A DNA stretch of 64,000 nt from Eucommia ulmoides (Eukaryota; Streptophyta; Magnoliopsida; Garryales; Eucommiaceae), in assembly GCA_016647705.1 (NCBI GenBank), contig CM028334.1, forward strand, positions 11,813,546 to 11,877,545. Reading direction: 5' to 3'. This document shows positions 23,395 to 35,257 of this stretch, piece by piece. How positions within the stretch are numbered: position 1 is the stretch's first letter; every line of letters begins with the position of its first letter. The notes beneath the pieces are model-generated. The model saw nothing but the letters and a program-made list of their open reading frames with translations, did not search any database and was not told the DNA's origin. Position numbers and translations under genes: made by a program.

Positions 23395-23770
23395 TTGGAA
23401 TTTTCACAGTGCTTCCAACTCTTAAATCTCTGTTTAATATCTGCAAAACTTAGGATAAGTATTTCAGATATCAGTCTGACATCAACCAAATACTCTCCGG
23501 CATGGGAATAAGTTAATAAGATCTTTAGTGATATCAGAATTCTTATCCATGTAACCTATAAATCACCATATTTATAGAGTTAGACTTACCCGAATCCCTT
23601 TATTTTCGTCGCATCTTAACTGATCAATGTCTTTCTCAAATATATTTAATCTTAAACGTTTAAATCAATTATTTTAATATTTAGGCCTCATTGATTACTC
23701 CAAATCTCCCATGGGCTACTTCAACATAGGCTCATGTATAATTCTCTTTATAACGAAATATGGGATTACT
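23395..23770 (-). mobile_element. LTR-like sequence, inverted relative to 26855-27175
   Basis: This matches the reverse complement of about 26880-27130 over ~250 bp. Shared words include tctataaatatg-type TATA text, gagttagac and 'catgggctacttcaacataggc'. TATA placement suggests an LTR promoter. It is a fossil fragment of unknown family with no partner in direct orientation. Confidence 0.55.
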
Positions 23771-23773
23771 CAT

Positions 23774-24053
23774 TTGGACCTATTAAATTTTATTTTCTCG
23801 GATGATTATGAGCCCACTTTACGCCCATAAATGTTCCTTTATTATATGCTCATATGGGTCAAATCCCTTTAGAGGTGGAGGCGTGACTCTATTTTTTTTG
23901 GGGAGAGCATGGGTGGATGAGCTAACCTTCTTCTTCTTATTCTTCGTTAGCATACCACTACCCATGCGAGCATTTAATATAGGAACAATTATGGGTTCAA
24001 CAAGAGTGGACTAATAATCATCCAAGAAAATATAATTTAATGGGCCCAAATGA
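23774..24053. repeat. Foldback MITE with ~95-bp arms
   Basis: The left arm (about 23774-23870: catttggacctattaaattt, ctcggatgattatgagccca, aaatgttcctttattatatg) is answered by the right arm (about 23955-24053: aatataggaacaattatggg, aataatcatccaagaaaata, taatgggcccaaatg). The spacer is ~85 bp. Transcribed, it would fold into one long imperfect hairpin. Confidence 0.8.
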
Positions 24054-24059
24054 ATAGAC

Positions 24060-25780
24060 CCATTGTTGGCCCAAAATCTACACAAGAAGAAGATGGATTG
24101 AGTAGTTTAAAAAAATTAGATCAAATTAAATAGCCTTAATCGATTTTATATTGTTAAATGCGAAAACGTGACAACTAGATGCCCACATAAAGTGTAAGGG
24201 ATAGAAAAATTGACACGCAAAATTTATAATAGTTCGGCAAACTACTCTTGCCTGCGACTACTTTGAGCTCACGCAGGGAATTCGAATCCGCTAACCCATA
24301 CTGATATTTTTCCTTGGTAATAATTAAACCTTTACACTAATAATTTTCCTAGGTTAGAATTACACCTTTAGAAACCCTGATTAGGTAAGTTTCTTTTATA
24401 CATAATCTCACTCTCACCCAAACCAATTACACTTAGGTCTGAGCTACTACTCACAAGCACAAAAATTTCTATTTGTTCTCACCAGAACTTCTACCAACTT
24501 AATTCAAGATAAACTTAATTAATGTGCTGATTTAATGGTAGAAGTGTTTGTGCAATGTGTGAGAAACTAATTAATCTGAATTTTACAAGATAAACACAAA
24601 AACAGTTAAGATCGGATTTCAACAAATCATTTTATGAGTTTTATCACAAATAAAGCAGACTCAAAAATTGAAATTTATATAACAATTAAGGCACAATATT
24701 TCAAGCACACAAAAGTAATCAGAAATATCCCACCGAGATTTCTTCAAGAAATATTATGACAAGAGCAAGAACATAGTATACTCATTTTTTTTTTTTTTAA
24801 AAAGTATTTTTCAGAAAATGTATGATTTCTCACTTTAAAACTGACATTTCTTGATGTTAATTTTCTGAAATTCGCATGTCTATATATAGGGTTTTCAAAG
24901 ATAGCATATAACAGTTATTTTTCAAAAAATTTAGACAAAAATTATATTTGTAGACCCATTAAAAATCTGGTTTATAATAATTATTTTGACCAAAAATTTA
25001 AATTTTAAAACATTCAAATTAGTCCCCAAAAATAATTAGATCTTAGCCCAAAAAATGATGGAAATAAGTTCTACCAAAAAGATCAAAAAATCAAAATACT
25101 AAATAATAAGATATTTAAAATATATTTCATATATTTGAAAAACTATTTTCAGCCATTTATGATTTTATAATTATCAAATATTGAAAATAAGGCCGAAAGA
25201 TCTTTTAAAAACGTTCAGGTCAAAATAAAATTTCAAACAATATCGAACAACTGGTTTGCCATCGGTCGACCAATTTAGCTCAATGTTAAAAAATCTAGCC
25301 GTTTTTCAAGATGTTTCAGTCGACCGGTTTACTTGGTCAATCGACCGATTTACACTCTGTATCTTTTCTTCGGTCTGTCAGTCAACCAAAAAAGGCTAAA
25401 AAAACATCTTTCTAGAACCTGTATTTGGCCGTTGACTAATTTACATTTCAGTCGGCTGAAACAACTATTTTCCAACATTTCAACTCTTTTTCAAAATTTG
25501 ATTTGATTATTTACTTAGAAAATTCTTTTTAAATTATAATTTATCACTTCTAACCATGATTATAAACACATATAAGCCTAATAAATATGTTTAAGTGCAG
25601 TGCATGATCGTTCCATTAAGAGTTTAGAAAGAATTTGAGCTGTTTTAACCTAAGAATACAAAAAAAATTCTTTCTGAAAATGTTTCCATTGCAATCATTT
25701 TGAACTTCTAATAAGATTCCTCATTTTTTCTCATTACACATTGGAACTAATATCTGTAAGTAATTCTCAATAAAACTATT
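24060..25780 (-). mobile_element. Copia-type LTR remnant related to the element at 35258-41463
   Basis: Order of landmarks follows the LTR at 39050-41463: a 'gattgagtag' opening, a passage of 'gaattcgaatccgctaaccc / cctttggtaa.aattaaacc' lines, many tcggtcgacc-like words (25255-25400), then a 'cattaagagt..ttctgagctgtttt' passage near the end. It is an old fossil, diverged, with only LTR sequence recognisable. Limits are approximate. Confidence 0.55.
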
Positions 25781-25787
25781 AGGGCTT

Positions 25788-26815
25788 GTTTGATAAATAC
25801 AATTAATATCACTTAATTAATTAAATTAATTTAAAAATTAAGTCAAAATTTAAGTAAAAAATTCGACAAAAGCCCATGAACTTAATTCATTTTGCAGAAA
25901 GTGATCAGCGTCATTCTCAGTGAAAATGGCTCGGTCATTGAACAACACTGTGTGGAAAACTTGCAGGCCATGTAAGGTTCTCTGAGCATGAGCCCATGCA
26001 AGCTCACGCTAATTAGAATACCTGGGCATAGAAACAATAAATAAGTGGGGCCAAAAGAAACATGTTTTTGTTCTGCCCCTAGATTTTTAGAATAATTTTT
26101 TTGCTCTTCCTGGTTTTCTAAGAAGATAAGCAAAAAATATTACCAAAAAAGAAAAAAGAAAAAAAAAGAAACAAAACTAGCTCCGCTTTGTTTGATATTT
26201 TTGTTCTCAAATTTCAGTTTCTCTCCCAGAAAATAGAAACATAAATATAGAAAAGAAAACAATTTGTTTCTGTTTTGTTCTCAATTACGAAATGTAATTG
26301 AATGAGCTTTTGGAGTTTTGAAAATGCGTTTTCCAATATTGAAATTGGTGGTATCATAGACATTTGGAGTGTAGAGAAATATTGCTATTGCTGATGTAAC
26401 TATTCATAACAATCTTCGAAAAACAATTGTGATAATTTTATCGACCAATTTTACTTAAGGTTATGAAGCAAATGATTTATCTGATGATGAAATAATTATT
26501 TCAGAAATTGAAACTAGAAGGGAAAACAAGCAAACAAATCAAACATATATAATTAACTTGAGAGATAGAATTGCAATTGAATTGTTTAATTCTCGATTTT
26601 TTTTTTTTGTTGTACTCTATGTTATTGTTTTGAATTTTTTTAGTATGTTATTGATGTTTTTATTTTATCGTTTTGTTTTGTATTATATTGATTTAAGAGT
26701 AGTTATGTAAATTAAACAATTTTCAGTATTCAAATTTTGTACTTATAAAAAAAAAATCAACACTTAAATTTTTAGCACTTAAAGATTAAATGATTATCAA
26801 ACTTGCCTTTAGTCT
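25788..26815 (+). mobile_element. Decayed PIF/Harbinger-type transposon
   Basis: Ends are gggcttgtttgataa (25793) and ttatcaaacttgcc (~26798), an imperfect inverted pair of the type found on PIF/Harbinger elements. Near the 3' end the plus strand encodes DDEIIISEIETRRE followed by INLRDRIAIELFN, like the C-terminal 'W..LRD.IA..MW' tail of Harbinger nucleases. A segment around 26360-26430 (FGV...) recalls the preceding ERxFGVLK region. It is internally deleted and degenerate. A target duplication was not certain. Confidence 0.55.
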
Positions 26816-26854
26816 TATAAAACATCCAACTTAATTATTTGATCAAAACATCAA

Positions 26855-27175
26855 ATCATACTTTAGGGTCAAAATCGATCTTCTTTTACAAGACGAGTTA
26901 TATGTGGACCTGTGTTGAAGCAACCCATGGAAGATCTAAAATGATCAAATGAAGTCCAAATATTTAAATAATTGATCTAAACATTGAAGACAGAATATAT
27001 TTGAGGGAGACGTTAATCACAACATGAAATAAGGAAATTCAAGTACGTCTAACTCTATAAATATGAAAATTTATATGTTATATGAATAGGAATTTTAATA
27101 TCACTATAGATCTGATCGATATATTCTTACATCCTATTTAACCCTATCAAAATTTAAGTATTTATAGGCAAGAGT
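26855..27175 (+). mobile_element. LTR-like sequence, inverted partner of 23395-23770
   Basis: Similarity to the reverse complement of 23500-23750 is clear (aagcaacccatgg, gacgttaa, tctaactctataaatatg). The TATA-like ctataaatat at ~27054 points toward the TPRA1-like gene and ends ~240 bp before its first recognised codon. It is a fossil; the family is not determined. Confidence 0.55.
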
Positions 27176-27299
27176 AGAAATATCACGTGTTAGTCTTTAC
27201 TAATAAAATTACAAAAAGTGGGGGAAGAAAAAAACAGAGAGATAGAGACGCCATCGTCGACGTTAATCTGAGCTCCGTTATCGATTCTTTCGCGACGCA

Positions 27300-29960
27300 G
27301 CTCTCGTAGTGCCTTCAGCTCTTTTCGTACTGTACTTGGCATTTCACGGGAAGACTAACCATAGGAAGCTTACTCAAGATCGATCTTACATTATCGTCGC
27401 ACACGATGCGCTGCTCTGGTTCTCGGCTCTTCTCAACCTTGCCTGGTGCATTCTTCAGGTGAGTTGTGCCACAGCTATTTTAATTTAATTTAATTATTTA
27501 TTGATGTTAGCAGTTTTCGTGTTCTTCATGGGAGATGTTGCCTCTAGAAATTGAATGTCCACATTTCACGCATATCTACTTAAAAGATGAAGTGTAGAGA
27601 GAGATTTGGAAGTATTCAACGGATATGATAAATGCAAGATCTTCACTCTTCACGATGAAAGGTGAGGAAGCAATATCAATATTTTGAGTGACATATACTC
27701 TACAACTTTGAAGCGAACTTTTAAGTACAGTATGACATTTTGGAAGACCTTGAATCAAGTTGCATGTAGAAAAGAAGTTTGGAATGGTGAAGATTCTTTG
27801 AATAATTTGAACATATGTTGTTCCAAATTTGAAGGTTCATTGGGAGAATGCCTCAATTAGGGGATAAAAATAATGGACTATGAAGGTTCATTGGGGGAAT
27901 GCCATATATTTGTGTCTGCAACTTGGAAGCAAAAATAACTAGAGTTTTCTATTGTGAAAAGATAAAAATTGAATTAAATTTTGCAATAGAGAAATTCATG
28001 GTGCACATGGTGTTTCGTAATCTTTCAATGAGAAATTGTTTAATATCAGCATTCAGTTACAGAAGATTAGTGGATATTGTGGATTATCCGACGAACTTAG
28101 TTTCTTTTACTACAATTAGATAATTGTTAGTATCTTTCTACAAAATCACTCTATATTCTGTCATGAATATGATTTAATGTGATCTGCTTCCGCTAAAATG
28201 AATGGTCTGTAGTTTTGTATGATTGTGAATCTACCGCAATTTAAATTTTCAATGGGGGTGAAAATAAGTGAATCTTGAAACGTTTAAGGAAGCTAGATTC
28301 TCTCAAATGCCCGGGTGGGATTTCTATTGTAAAGTAGGATTAGAATCAGAAAAAGGAATATGTTCTAATACTGAAAAAAAATAGTACGGCATTGCACGAT
28401 GCACGTCTAACATAGCTGATATGCCTAACATGGTTTTTTATCAGCTATAGTCCCTAGTTAACCATGTAAAAATTCAAGCGTAGTCCATGTTGAATTATCT
28501 CGTGTGACCATTTACTTACCACCTTGTTAATATCCAATCATTGTGTGCAATGTTGTACTCTTTTTTCTACACTGAATCATTTCAATGTATTCGTTTTATC
28601 CCCTTGTTTTGACTTTGCACAATTTTTTTAGAAGGGAAATCTGTTGTGGTATATGTTCTGTATAAAACGGCATTGTGGTGAATATATGCTTTTCCATATC
28701 GACACTGTGAAATGATCTGTTTAGGGTGATCTATTTCTGCTTCCCTTTCGTTTTATTTATTTATTTTTATTTTTATTTTTTATTTTTTTACTATTTTTGG
28801 ATTTTCCGTCACTTAACACAAGGACCGATGGCTCACTTTTTTTTTTTTTTTGTCATGGTCGGAAAAAGTTCCTTTATTTTATTTTTTTGCTTTGTCATCA
28901 ATGGGGAACCATCATGAATTGCTTACAATTGTAATTATTACAAGTATTAAAAAGTTGAAATACGACAGCATCACCAAGTTTGATTTGATGAATAGAGATG
29001 GCAGTGCATTCATGGGAAGGAGGGTGCTTGGAACCTATTGTCACTATTCACAACATCTGGAATGTTATGTCTAGAGATTAGCTCGCTGGCCTTCTTTCTA
29101 CAAGATAATCTTTCTAGCGGAGTGGTAACACTGGGACATACTTCCATTATTTCAGGCCTCATTGTTGGTGGTGATGTACTTCTCAAGGTAATCCTTGTCT
29201 TTGCCTTGTTGTAAGCCTAGCTGTTTATCCGTGTCCATGATTTTACTATCTTTACCTGTGTATTTGCACTTTTCTAGTGGTTTGAGCTTATTTGGCATCT
29301 TTATATTTTTGGGACAACAAGCATGAAATGTTATATTAACACTTTTATTCTCTCTCTTTCTCAAATATATATACATTTCAGGCAATATTTATTTTTGGGT
29401 TTGGTGTCCCATTGTACCTTAATGGCAAAAGTAGTTGGACAAAGTGGAGCTGCTGGACTGCCTGTAAACTACTATTAACATTAGTTTATGGGTACGTACT
29501 GTTTGTGCAGCACCCGAAGTGGAGAGAGAAGTTGCCGTGTAAGTTCATTCTCCCTCTTACAGATCACACAATAGCACTCCTTTTTTTTTTTAGTAATAAT
29601 AACATGTAATTGTCTAAACCTCGCGTTTATCTTTTCCTTTATGCAGCCAGGCCTGGATTCTATCAGTACATAATTGTCATGTTTGTGGTTAATGCACTCG
29701 CTATCTTCACTTGTGGGCTTGCAGCCAGTGGAACAGGCTTTGGACTTGGGTAACCATCAAAATTAATTTTGTTTGTCAAAGAATGAAATCATGTGCATCT
29801 TATGCTTTCTTTTTTTCTTTTACCTGAATCTGCCACTAACACACATTCTTTTCCCTTCCCTTTTCGGGGGGGCTGCAGGATGTATGCTTTCATGGATATA
29901 TGCTATCACTCCTTTTATCTTTCTTTCTTATTCGTTACATTCTTGGCAGATTTTTTCCAG
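27300..29960 (+). CDS. TPRA1/CAND2/CAND8-type seven-transmembrane protein, partial gene
   Basis: Five exons with GT-AG borders and continuous phase give 231 codons: 27300-27458, 28996-29187, 29382-29538, 29647-29749 and 29879-29960. Family landmarks in order are LVVPSALFVLYLAFHGK, DALLWFSALLNLAWC, GKEGAWNLLSLFTTSGMLC, SGLIVGGDVLLK, IFGFGVPLYL, WREKLPSRPGFYQY and CYHSFYLSFLFVTFLADFF. This is the multi-pass fold of the plant 'candidate GPCR' proteins related to animal TPRA1/GPR175; their biochemical role is unsettled. The open frame reaches back to 27267 with no ATG, and the usual last exon (acidic EEDLHLEN...-like tail) was not found before the repeats begin. The 5' end adjoins an LTR-like fossil. 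No stop was seen in these exons, but several conserved positions differ. It may be truncated at both ends, or its outer exons may lie beyond inserted repeats. Confidence 0.82.
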
Positions 29961-30000
29961 GTGATTTTTCCTTTGCCATGACTTGTTTGATCGAGTTCCT

Positions 30001-30040
30001 TACGTTTTTTGGTGGGGGTGGGGGGGGGGGGGTGGGTTGT
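30001..30040 (+). repeat. G-rich tract
   Basis: Runs of G interrupted by single T (gtgggggtg, then a long G run, then gtggg) lie just after the last recognised TPRA1-like exon. Such a tract could form a G-quadruplex on the plus strand. Confidence 0.8.
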
Positions 30041-30047
30041 AATATGG

Positions 30048-30460
30048 TGGTGTTTGGTTAGTATTTTTGCTTTGGGATGAGAATTCTGTTTGTATTCTAG
30101 AGTATTTCCAGAATAGAAACATGTTTGGTAACGATCATTGTTTTAAAATTTATTCTTTTAATTCATGAGGATAGAAATAAGAAACATTTGGTTGCAGCAT
30201 GTTTTTTCCCCCTTTAAATGTATGGTGGTAGGCAGGCTGATGGTGGCCGGTGTGGTGGTGGGAATAATTTTCTTGGAGTGAATAGAAGTCAACACTTTTT
30301 TGTTTCTCAAATTCTTAAGGAATTCAGAAATTACTCCCAAATTACTTTCAAAATTTGAGAATAGAAACGTGTTTACCAAACACGTTTCTATACATCTATT
30401 ACAAAATTTTGAGAGCGGGAACATAAATCAAGAAACAAAAACAGTAACCAAACGGAGCCT
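30048..30460. mobile_element. MITE, same family as 10228-10590 but inverted
   Basis: The left end ggtgtttggttagtatttttg and the right end caaaaacagtaaccaaacg are inverted repeats. Internal words (catgtttggtaacg, accaaacacgtttcta, ggtggccggtgtggtggtgg) match the reverse complement of the intron-2 MITE (accaaacatg, ccggccaccac). No clear target duplication was seen. Confidence 0.7.
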
Positions 30461-30740
30461 ATATTATCCTTCAAATATTTCACTTATGATGTTTTATCGT
30501 CGTTTTCTTTATTTTCTTGTCATTTGAATAAAGTAAATATCAACTAGTTGGTAAATTCATATAATTGTCCTTCAGTTGATGTCAACTACTTGTTGAATCC
30601 ATATGGTTAAATATCAATTAGGACTAAAAAAATAAGTTATTCTTAGAACATGACGAAATGTAGTGAACATTAAATGGAGGACTATATAATAATGAACACC
30701 CATTGAAAATTGGGGTTTGGGGGGAAGGGTGGGGGGTAGG

Positions 30741-30957
30741 TAGGGATGGTCATGGGCCCGATCGGCCCGCCTAGCCCAGCCCGGCCCTATTTTTTTAGGG
30801 CTTGGGCTTGGTGTTTGAGCCCATGGGCCGGGCTAGGGCCTAAAGACTAAGGCCCATTCATTTTTAGGGCCGGATTAGGGTTTGATTATTTTTGTTTAGG
30901 CCTGGCCCGAACTTTTTTAAAATAAAAAAAAAAAAAAAAAATAAATAAAAAAAAAAA

Positions 30958-31015
<58 letters not shown>

Positions 31016-31355
31016 GATGGGCCATTTTATAATTTTCGATTTCAGCTAGATAATTTAGCAAACCCTAGTTTCATTCATCTTCATAGAGAGAGAGTTGAGG
31101 GGTCATTTTGTAATTTTAGTATTTAATTTTTAAATTTAAAAAAAAAAATTATAGGGCCGGGCCGGGCCGGGCTTGGGCTTAATTTTTTTTTGTAGGGCCG
31201 GGCTTGGGCTTAATTTTTTTTTGTAGGGCCGGGCTTGGGCATGAAATTAGGGCCCAATCATAGGGGCGGGCTGGGCTAGGGCCTAACATTTTTGTGTAAT
31301 ACCCTAGTCAAAATTCGACTCGAGCCCAATCCGGCCCGGCCCATGACCATCCCTA
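30741..31355. mobile_element. hAT-type MITE with 8-bp duplication
   Basis: Ends tagggatggtcatgggcc (30741) and ggcccatgaccatcccta (31355) are perfect inverted repeats of 18 bp. They are flanked by ggggtagg (30733-30740) and ggggtaag (31356-31363), an 8-bp duplication with one mismatch. The centre repeats 'gggccgggcttgggcttaat' units and holds (ta)n(ga)n at about 30958-31014. Non-coding. Confidence 0.88.
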
Positions 31356-31362
31356 GGGGTAA

Positions 31363-31384
31363 GGGGGGGGGGGGGGGGGGGGGG
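31363..31384 (+). repeat. Poly-G tract, 22 G
   Basis: Twenty-two consecutive G start within the right copy of the MITE target duplication. Tracts this long are rare and unstable in plant DNA and prone to sequencing error. Confidence 0.85.
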
Positions 31385-34300
31385 TTGAATCTGTTTTTGT
31401 TGTAATCCCCCCAAAAGAACAAAATTCTAGGATTAGAAAGAATTATGCAATAAAGCTCAACAGGGGTAACGAAGGGTAAACAATTTCTAGGGTTAGCTTT
31501 AAAGGCTCAAACGATCCAAAGAATGCCTAAATCATTTCGCCAATAACACATCACCTAGTATTTCGCCTCAATTTTTACTCAAATGGGTTTTAACGTTCAT
31601 GAGATGTCAAAATCTACCTACAACATATAAATGTTTTCTGAGTACCCAAAAGGCCAAGTAATCGTGATTCATAGTTCTTGAGTGTAACGAGTTGAGAGTG
31701 AATTTCAATTAACACAAGTCAAGCACACAGACATCTCAATGCAATGCGTTTCAAAAGATCTAAGAGAACATCACGTGTCTAAACTCATCATCGATTTCAA
31801 GTCATACTATCTCAACAAAACTCATAATTTTTTAAACAAACCTAAAAAGAAAAACAACTAAAAACATGGCCATAAGAACAAAGATTATACGAAGAAAAGT
31901 CACACACACAAGTATTCCCTAACCCAAACCAACACAGGCCAACATGTGTCCCACCCCTAAACTCAAAGTCAAACAAATATTCAAATTAAACATAAGGGAA
32001 TAAGAACACGTACCTAGGAGGTGAGACAATCTCGCCTCCGAGTGTGGTCGGCTGTGATGCTCTAGGTAAGGAGACCAGTGTGGGGCTTTTTCCCCCATAA
32101 CGTGCATCCTCGGGCCCCATTATTTGAAAACTTGGGTTGCCTCCCAAGAAGCGTTTGGTTTAACGTCCTCGGCTTGATACTAGAGAAGAGCTCGTCAAAG
32201 AGCGGCTTCCGCCCATAGTATGTGTCATACAACATAATAAATGGGTCTTTATTCAGAATGCCCTCAAACTTGGCGAGATATGGCAATAATCGATATATGA
32301 GCTCAACGTGATTCGGCTTTGGCATTTGTGCTTGGTAGACGTGAATGAACGTTACTAAAGGTGAGGGAGGAATGAGCGACATTGGATCCTCATAGATATG
32401 ATCGTCTTGGATCGATGGTGGCATCAAAATTTGGATCTCAATAGGTGAAGAATCACAATTGCCATCTTGTGATTCTTCATCGTCGATCCATGCTTAGGGT
32501 TCATTCTCATTTGAATCATTATCATTGAACGCTCCCTTGGTTCCTCCCGCTCGCATTCGGTTCCCCTTGGTGGCTTTCACATATGGATGTGACTTGTGTG
32601 TCTTTCAGTGCCACCACTTCTGACTCGGTCTCAATAAAGCAAATAAGCTGACCGATTTGCATCTCAAGATACTTTACGGTCGTATCAATTTCAATACAGG
32701 TCGTCTCAATATTGTCAAGACGGTCCTCATGCTCATTGAGACAGTCATGAGTTCCCCTTAAGAAAATCTGAGTTTTCCCCATGATTGCAGCGAACATTTC
32801 TTCTAGGGTGGGGGAAGACTCTACAGGTTGGTCCAGGGTGTCAATCCATGGCGCTGAAATATTGGAACTATCCCCCAAGCTTTGGTGACTTGTTGAATAA
32901 TTCAAACTCTAATAGTCGAAATCATCCATGTCATCCAATGACAAATAGGCTTCATCCGCGGTTAGTTCGTAGAAAGAGGTAGTACCATTCTCTCCTTCCA
33001 CCCACGTTCTTGTTGTGGCTTGTAACCCGTTGAGGAAATTCAGTAATTGACACTTCTTTGGGAAGCGATGATTGGGGAACCAAAATAGCAACTCTTCAAA
33101 TATTTCTCAAGCATAATAAAACGGCTCAGAATCTTGTTGAGAAAAATGCAAGAGGACCTGTTGATCTAAACATCTTCAAGTACCTCGCAATACAAACAAA
33201 ACTAGAAAACAAAATTAGAAAAAAAAAATAAAAATACCTAAATTAAAATCAAATTACTTATTCACAATATCAACAACAATCTAAAACATCAATCCCAGGC
33301 AATGGCGCCAAAAACTTGGTAGTGAATTATTTCGTCGCTATGATACTGCAAGTGTATGAGTCAAGTTTTAATAGTAGCGGAAGAGTAGGGTTGTCGTATC
33401 CATAGGGATTAGTTTAAATTGTCATTAAGTACAACAATTATCGTAACCTAACTTTATCTAGGCAATCTAATTTTGGGTTTTTATAGAAATAAAGCTAAAA
33501 TTAAAATAAATACAAAAACAAAAATAAAATATAATATGGATTATCTACGCACTAATGTTCTAGGGGCTTGATTTCATCTCGTTATTCCCGTGTTATCCTA
33601 TTAAGCAATTATTAGTTAATTATGTTCATTCAACAATTTAGATTTCTAAAACTCACTCACTACCTCTTCTAAGTGTAAAGTGAGTGAATATGCAACCATG
33701 TCAACACCGATATCCCTATCAAGCGTTTAAACGATTATATGAGTCTTGTTCCAACCCCATGGATTGCACATGTTCTAATAATCTCTCGAAACATTAGAAC
33801 TTGTGTTGTGTTTTAAACATAGTCCGAATCTGGAGTTACTTCTCCCAAGCGTCAAATCTCGTATTCTCAAATCAACCACAATATCATATACAAGTATATA
33901 ATGGAAGTGATAAAAAGGTAAATACAATTGAATGGAAATTTTATCTTCCGAGTGTAAAGTGAGTAAATATGCAATCACGTTAACACCGATAGCCCTATCA
34001 AGCGTTTAAACGATTACATGAGTCTTGTCCCAACTTCATGGATTGCACATGTTCTAATAATCTCTCGAAACATTAGAACTTGTGTTGTGTTTTAAACATA
34101 GTCCAAATCTGGAGTTACCTCTCCCGAGTGTCAAACTTTGTATTTTCAAATCAACCACAATATCATATACAAGCATACAATGGAAGTGATAAAACGGTAA
34201 ACACAATTGAATGAAAATTCTAATTGATCAATTTAGAACTCGATTACCTCACGGTCTCACGAGATCCTAAATTCCCAACTCGAATACTTATGTGTTGATT

Positions 34301-35257
34301 TCTTCCCGGATTCACAACAACCTACGTTATGCACTCCTAAATCTGATTACGAATTCAACCTCTTTCGAGTATAAAATTTGCAACCTAATATTGTCTAAAT
34401 TATTGGCCACATAAATCAAATACATTAAGCCTAGAGAATGCATAAAATGGAATTAAATTTAACAATAGACAAAATATTCACAACACGGTTCAAACGAGAT
34501 TACGTCAAGCCCTAGATCTAAATTATGAATACAACATAGATAAATCCATAACTAATCTTCTCAAGAAATTCATATATGTAAGAATGTTCAACACAAAATT
34601 ACAAATACAAACTCAAAACACAAGATTAGGGAGAGAGAAAGGAATATAAAAGCTTATTGTGGGTTTGAGCTCCAGATCTTCAACTATACGTGCCACAAAT
34701 GATGTTTTCTTCGTCGATCTCGTATCAAAATGCCATCACTCGATGTTTTTGCCTTCAAAACCGCCTCAAAGAGCTCCAAAATTGCCTCATCTCTTGTTCC
34801 TATCTCTCATTCTCTTCAAAATGAACCCTAAAATATCTATTTAAAGTGTCAGATCCAACTGTCATCGTTGCAGCAAGCTAAGGGAAGTGTTTTTGCCATT
34901 TGCTTGCTGCAACAAGCAAAAACTCGCCGCAGCAAGCTCAAGGCAGTACTGACGTCTGGTTTGTATTTTTGCAGTAACTTTCTCGTCTGAACTCCGATTG
35001 AGGTAATTAAAAAACTTATGAAAATCTAAGACGTAGATATACAATTTCCATATTTTGAGATTTTCCAAAATATGATTGAATCATTGTCAAAAAAGGCCTT
35101 GAAAGTATTGCACCTAAACTGATTTTACATTTTTTTTCCATTTATTTATAAACCTACAAAACAACACAAAAATACATTAAACTAACAAAATACTTGAAAA
35201 CACACAAATATTTGAATCTAAAAGTACTTGATTTATTGGTCAATGGACCACTCATCA
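31385..35257 (-). mobile_element. Ty3/gypsy fossil (Tat-like), 5' LTR plus gag-side remnant
   Basis: The element reads right to left. The 5' LTR spans 33317-35257 (starting tggtag at 33317). It is followed across a short spacer by a primer-binding site complementary to tRNA-Asp (tggcgccattgcctggg, minus strand, 33294-33310). Minus-strand text at 32909-33091 and 32522-32905 resembles plant gypsy gag (FLNGLQATTRTWVEG, TTSFYELTADEAY). No polymerase region and no second LTR are visible to the left, so it is broken and partial. Its right end cuts into the LTR of the copia fossil at 35258, so it is the younger of the two. Confidence 0.75.
33665..34222. repeat. ~279-bp tandem duplication inside the 33317 LTR
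   Basis: Two head-to-tail copies (33665-33943 and 33944-34222) share 'agtgtaaagtgagt', 'ccctatcaagcgtttaaacg', 'tggattgcacatgttctaat' and 'cacaatatcatatacaag' with few differences. The two copies look closely similar by eye. Confidence 0.9.
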
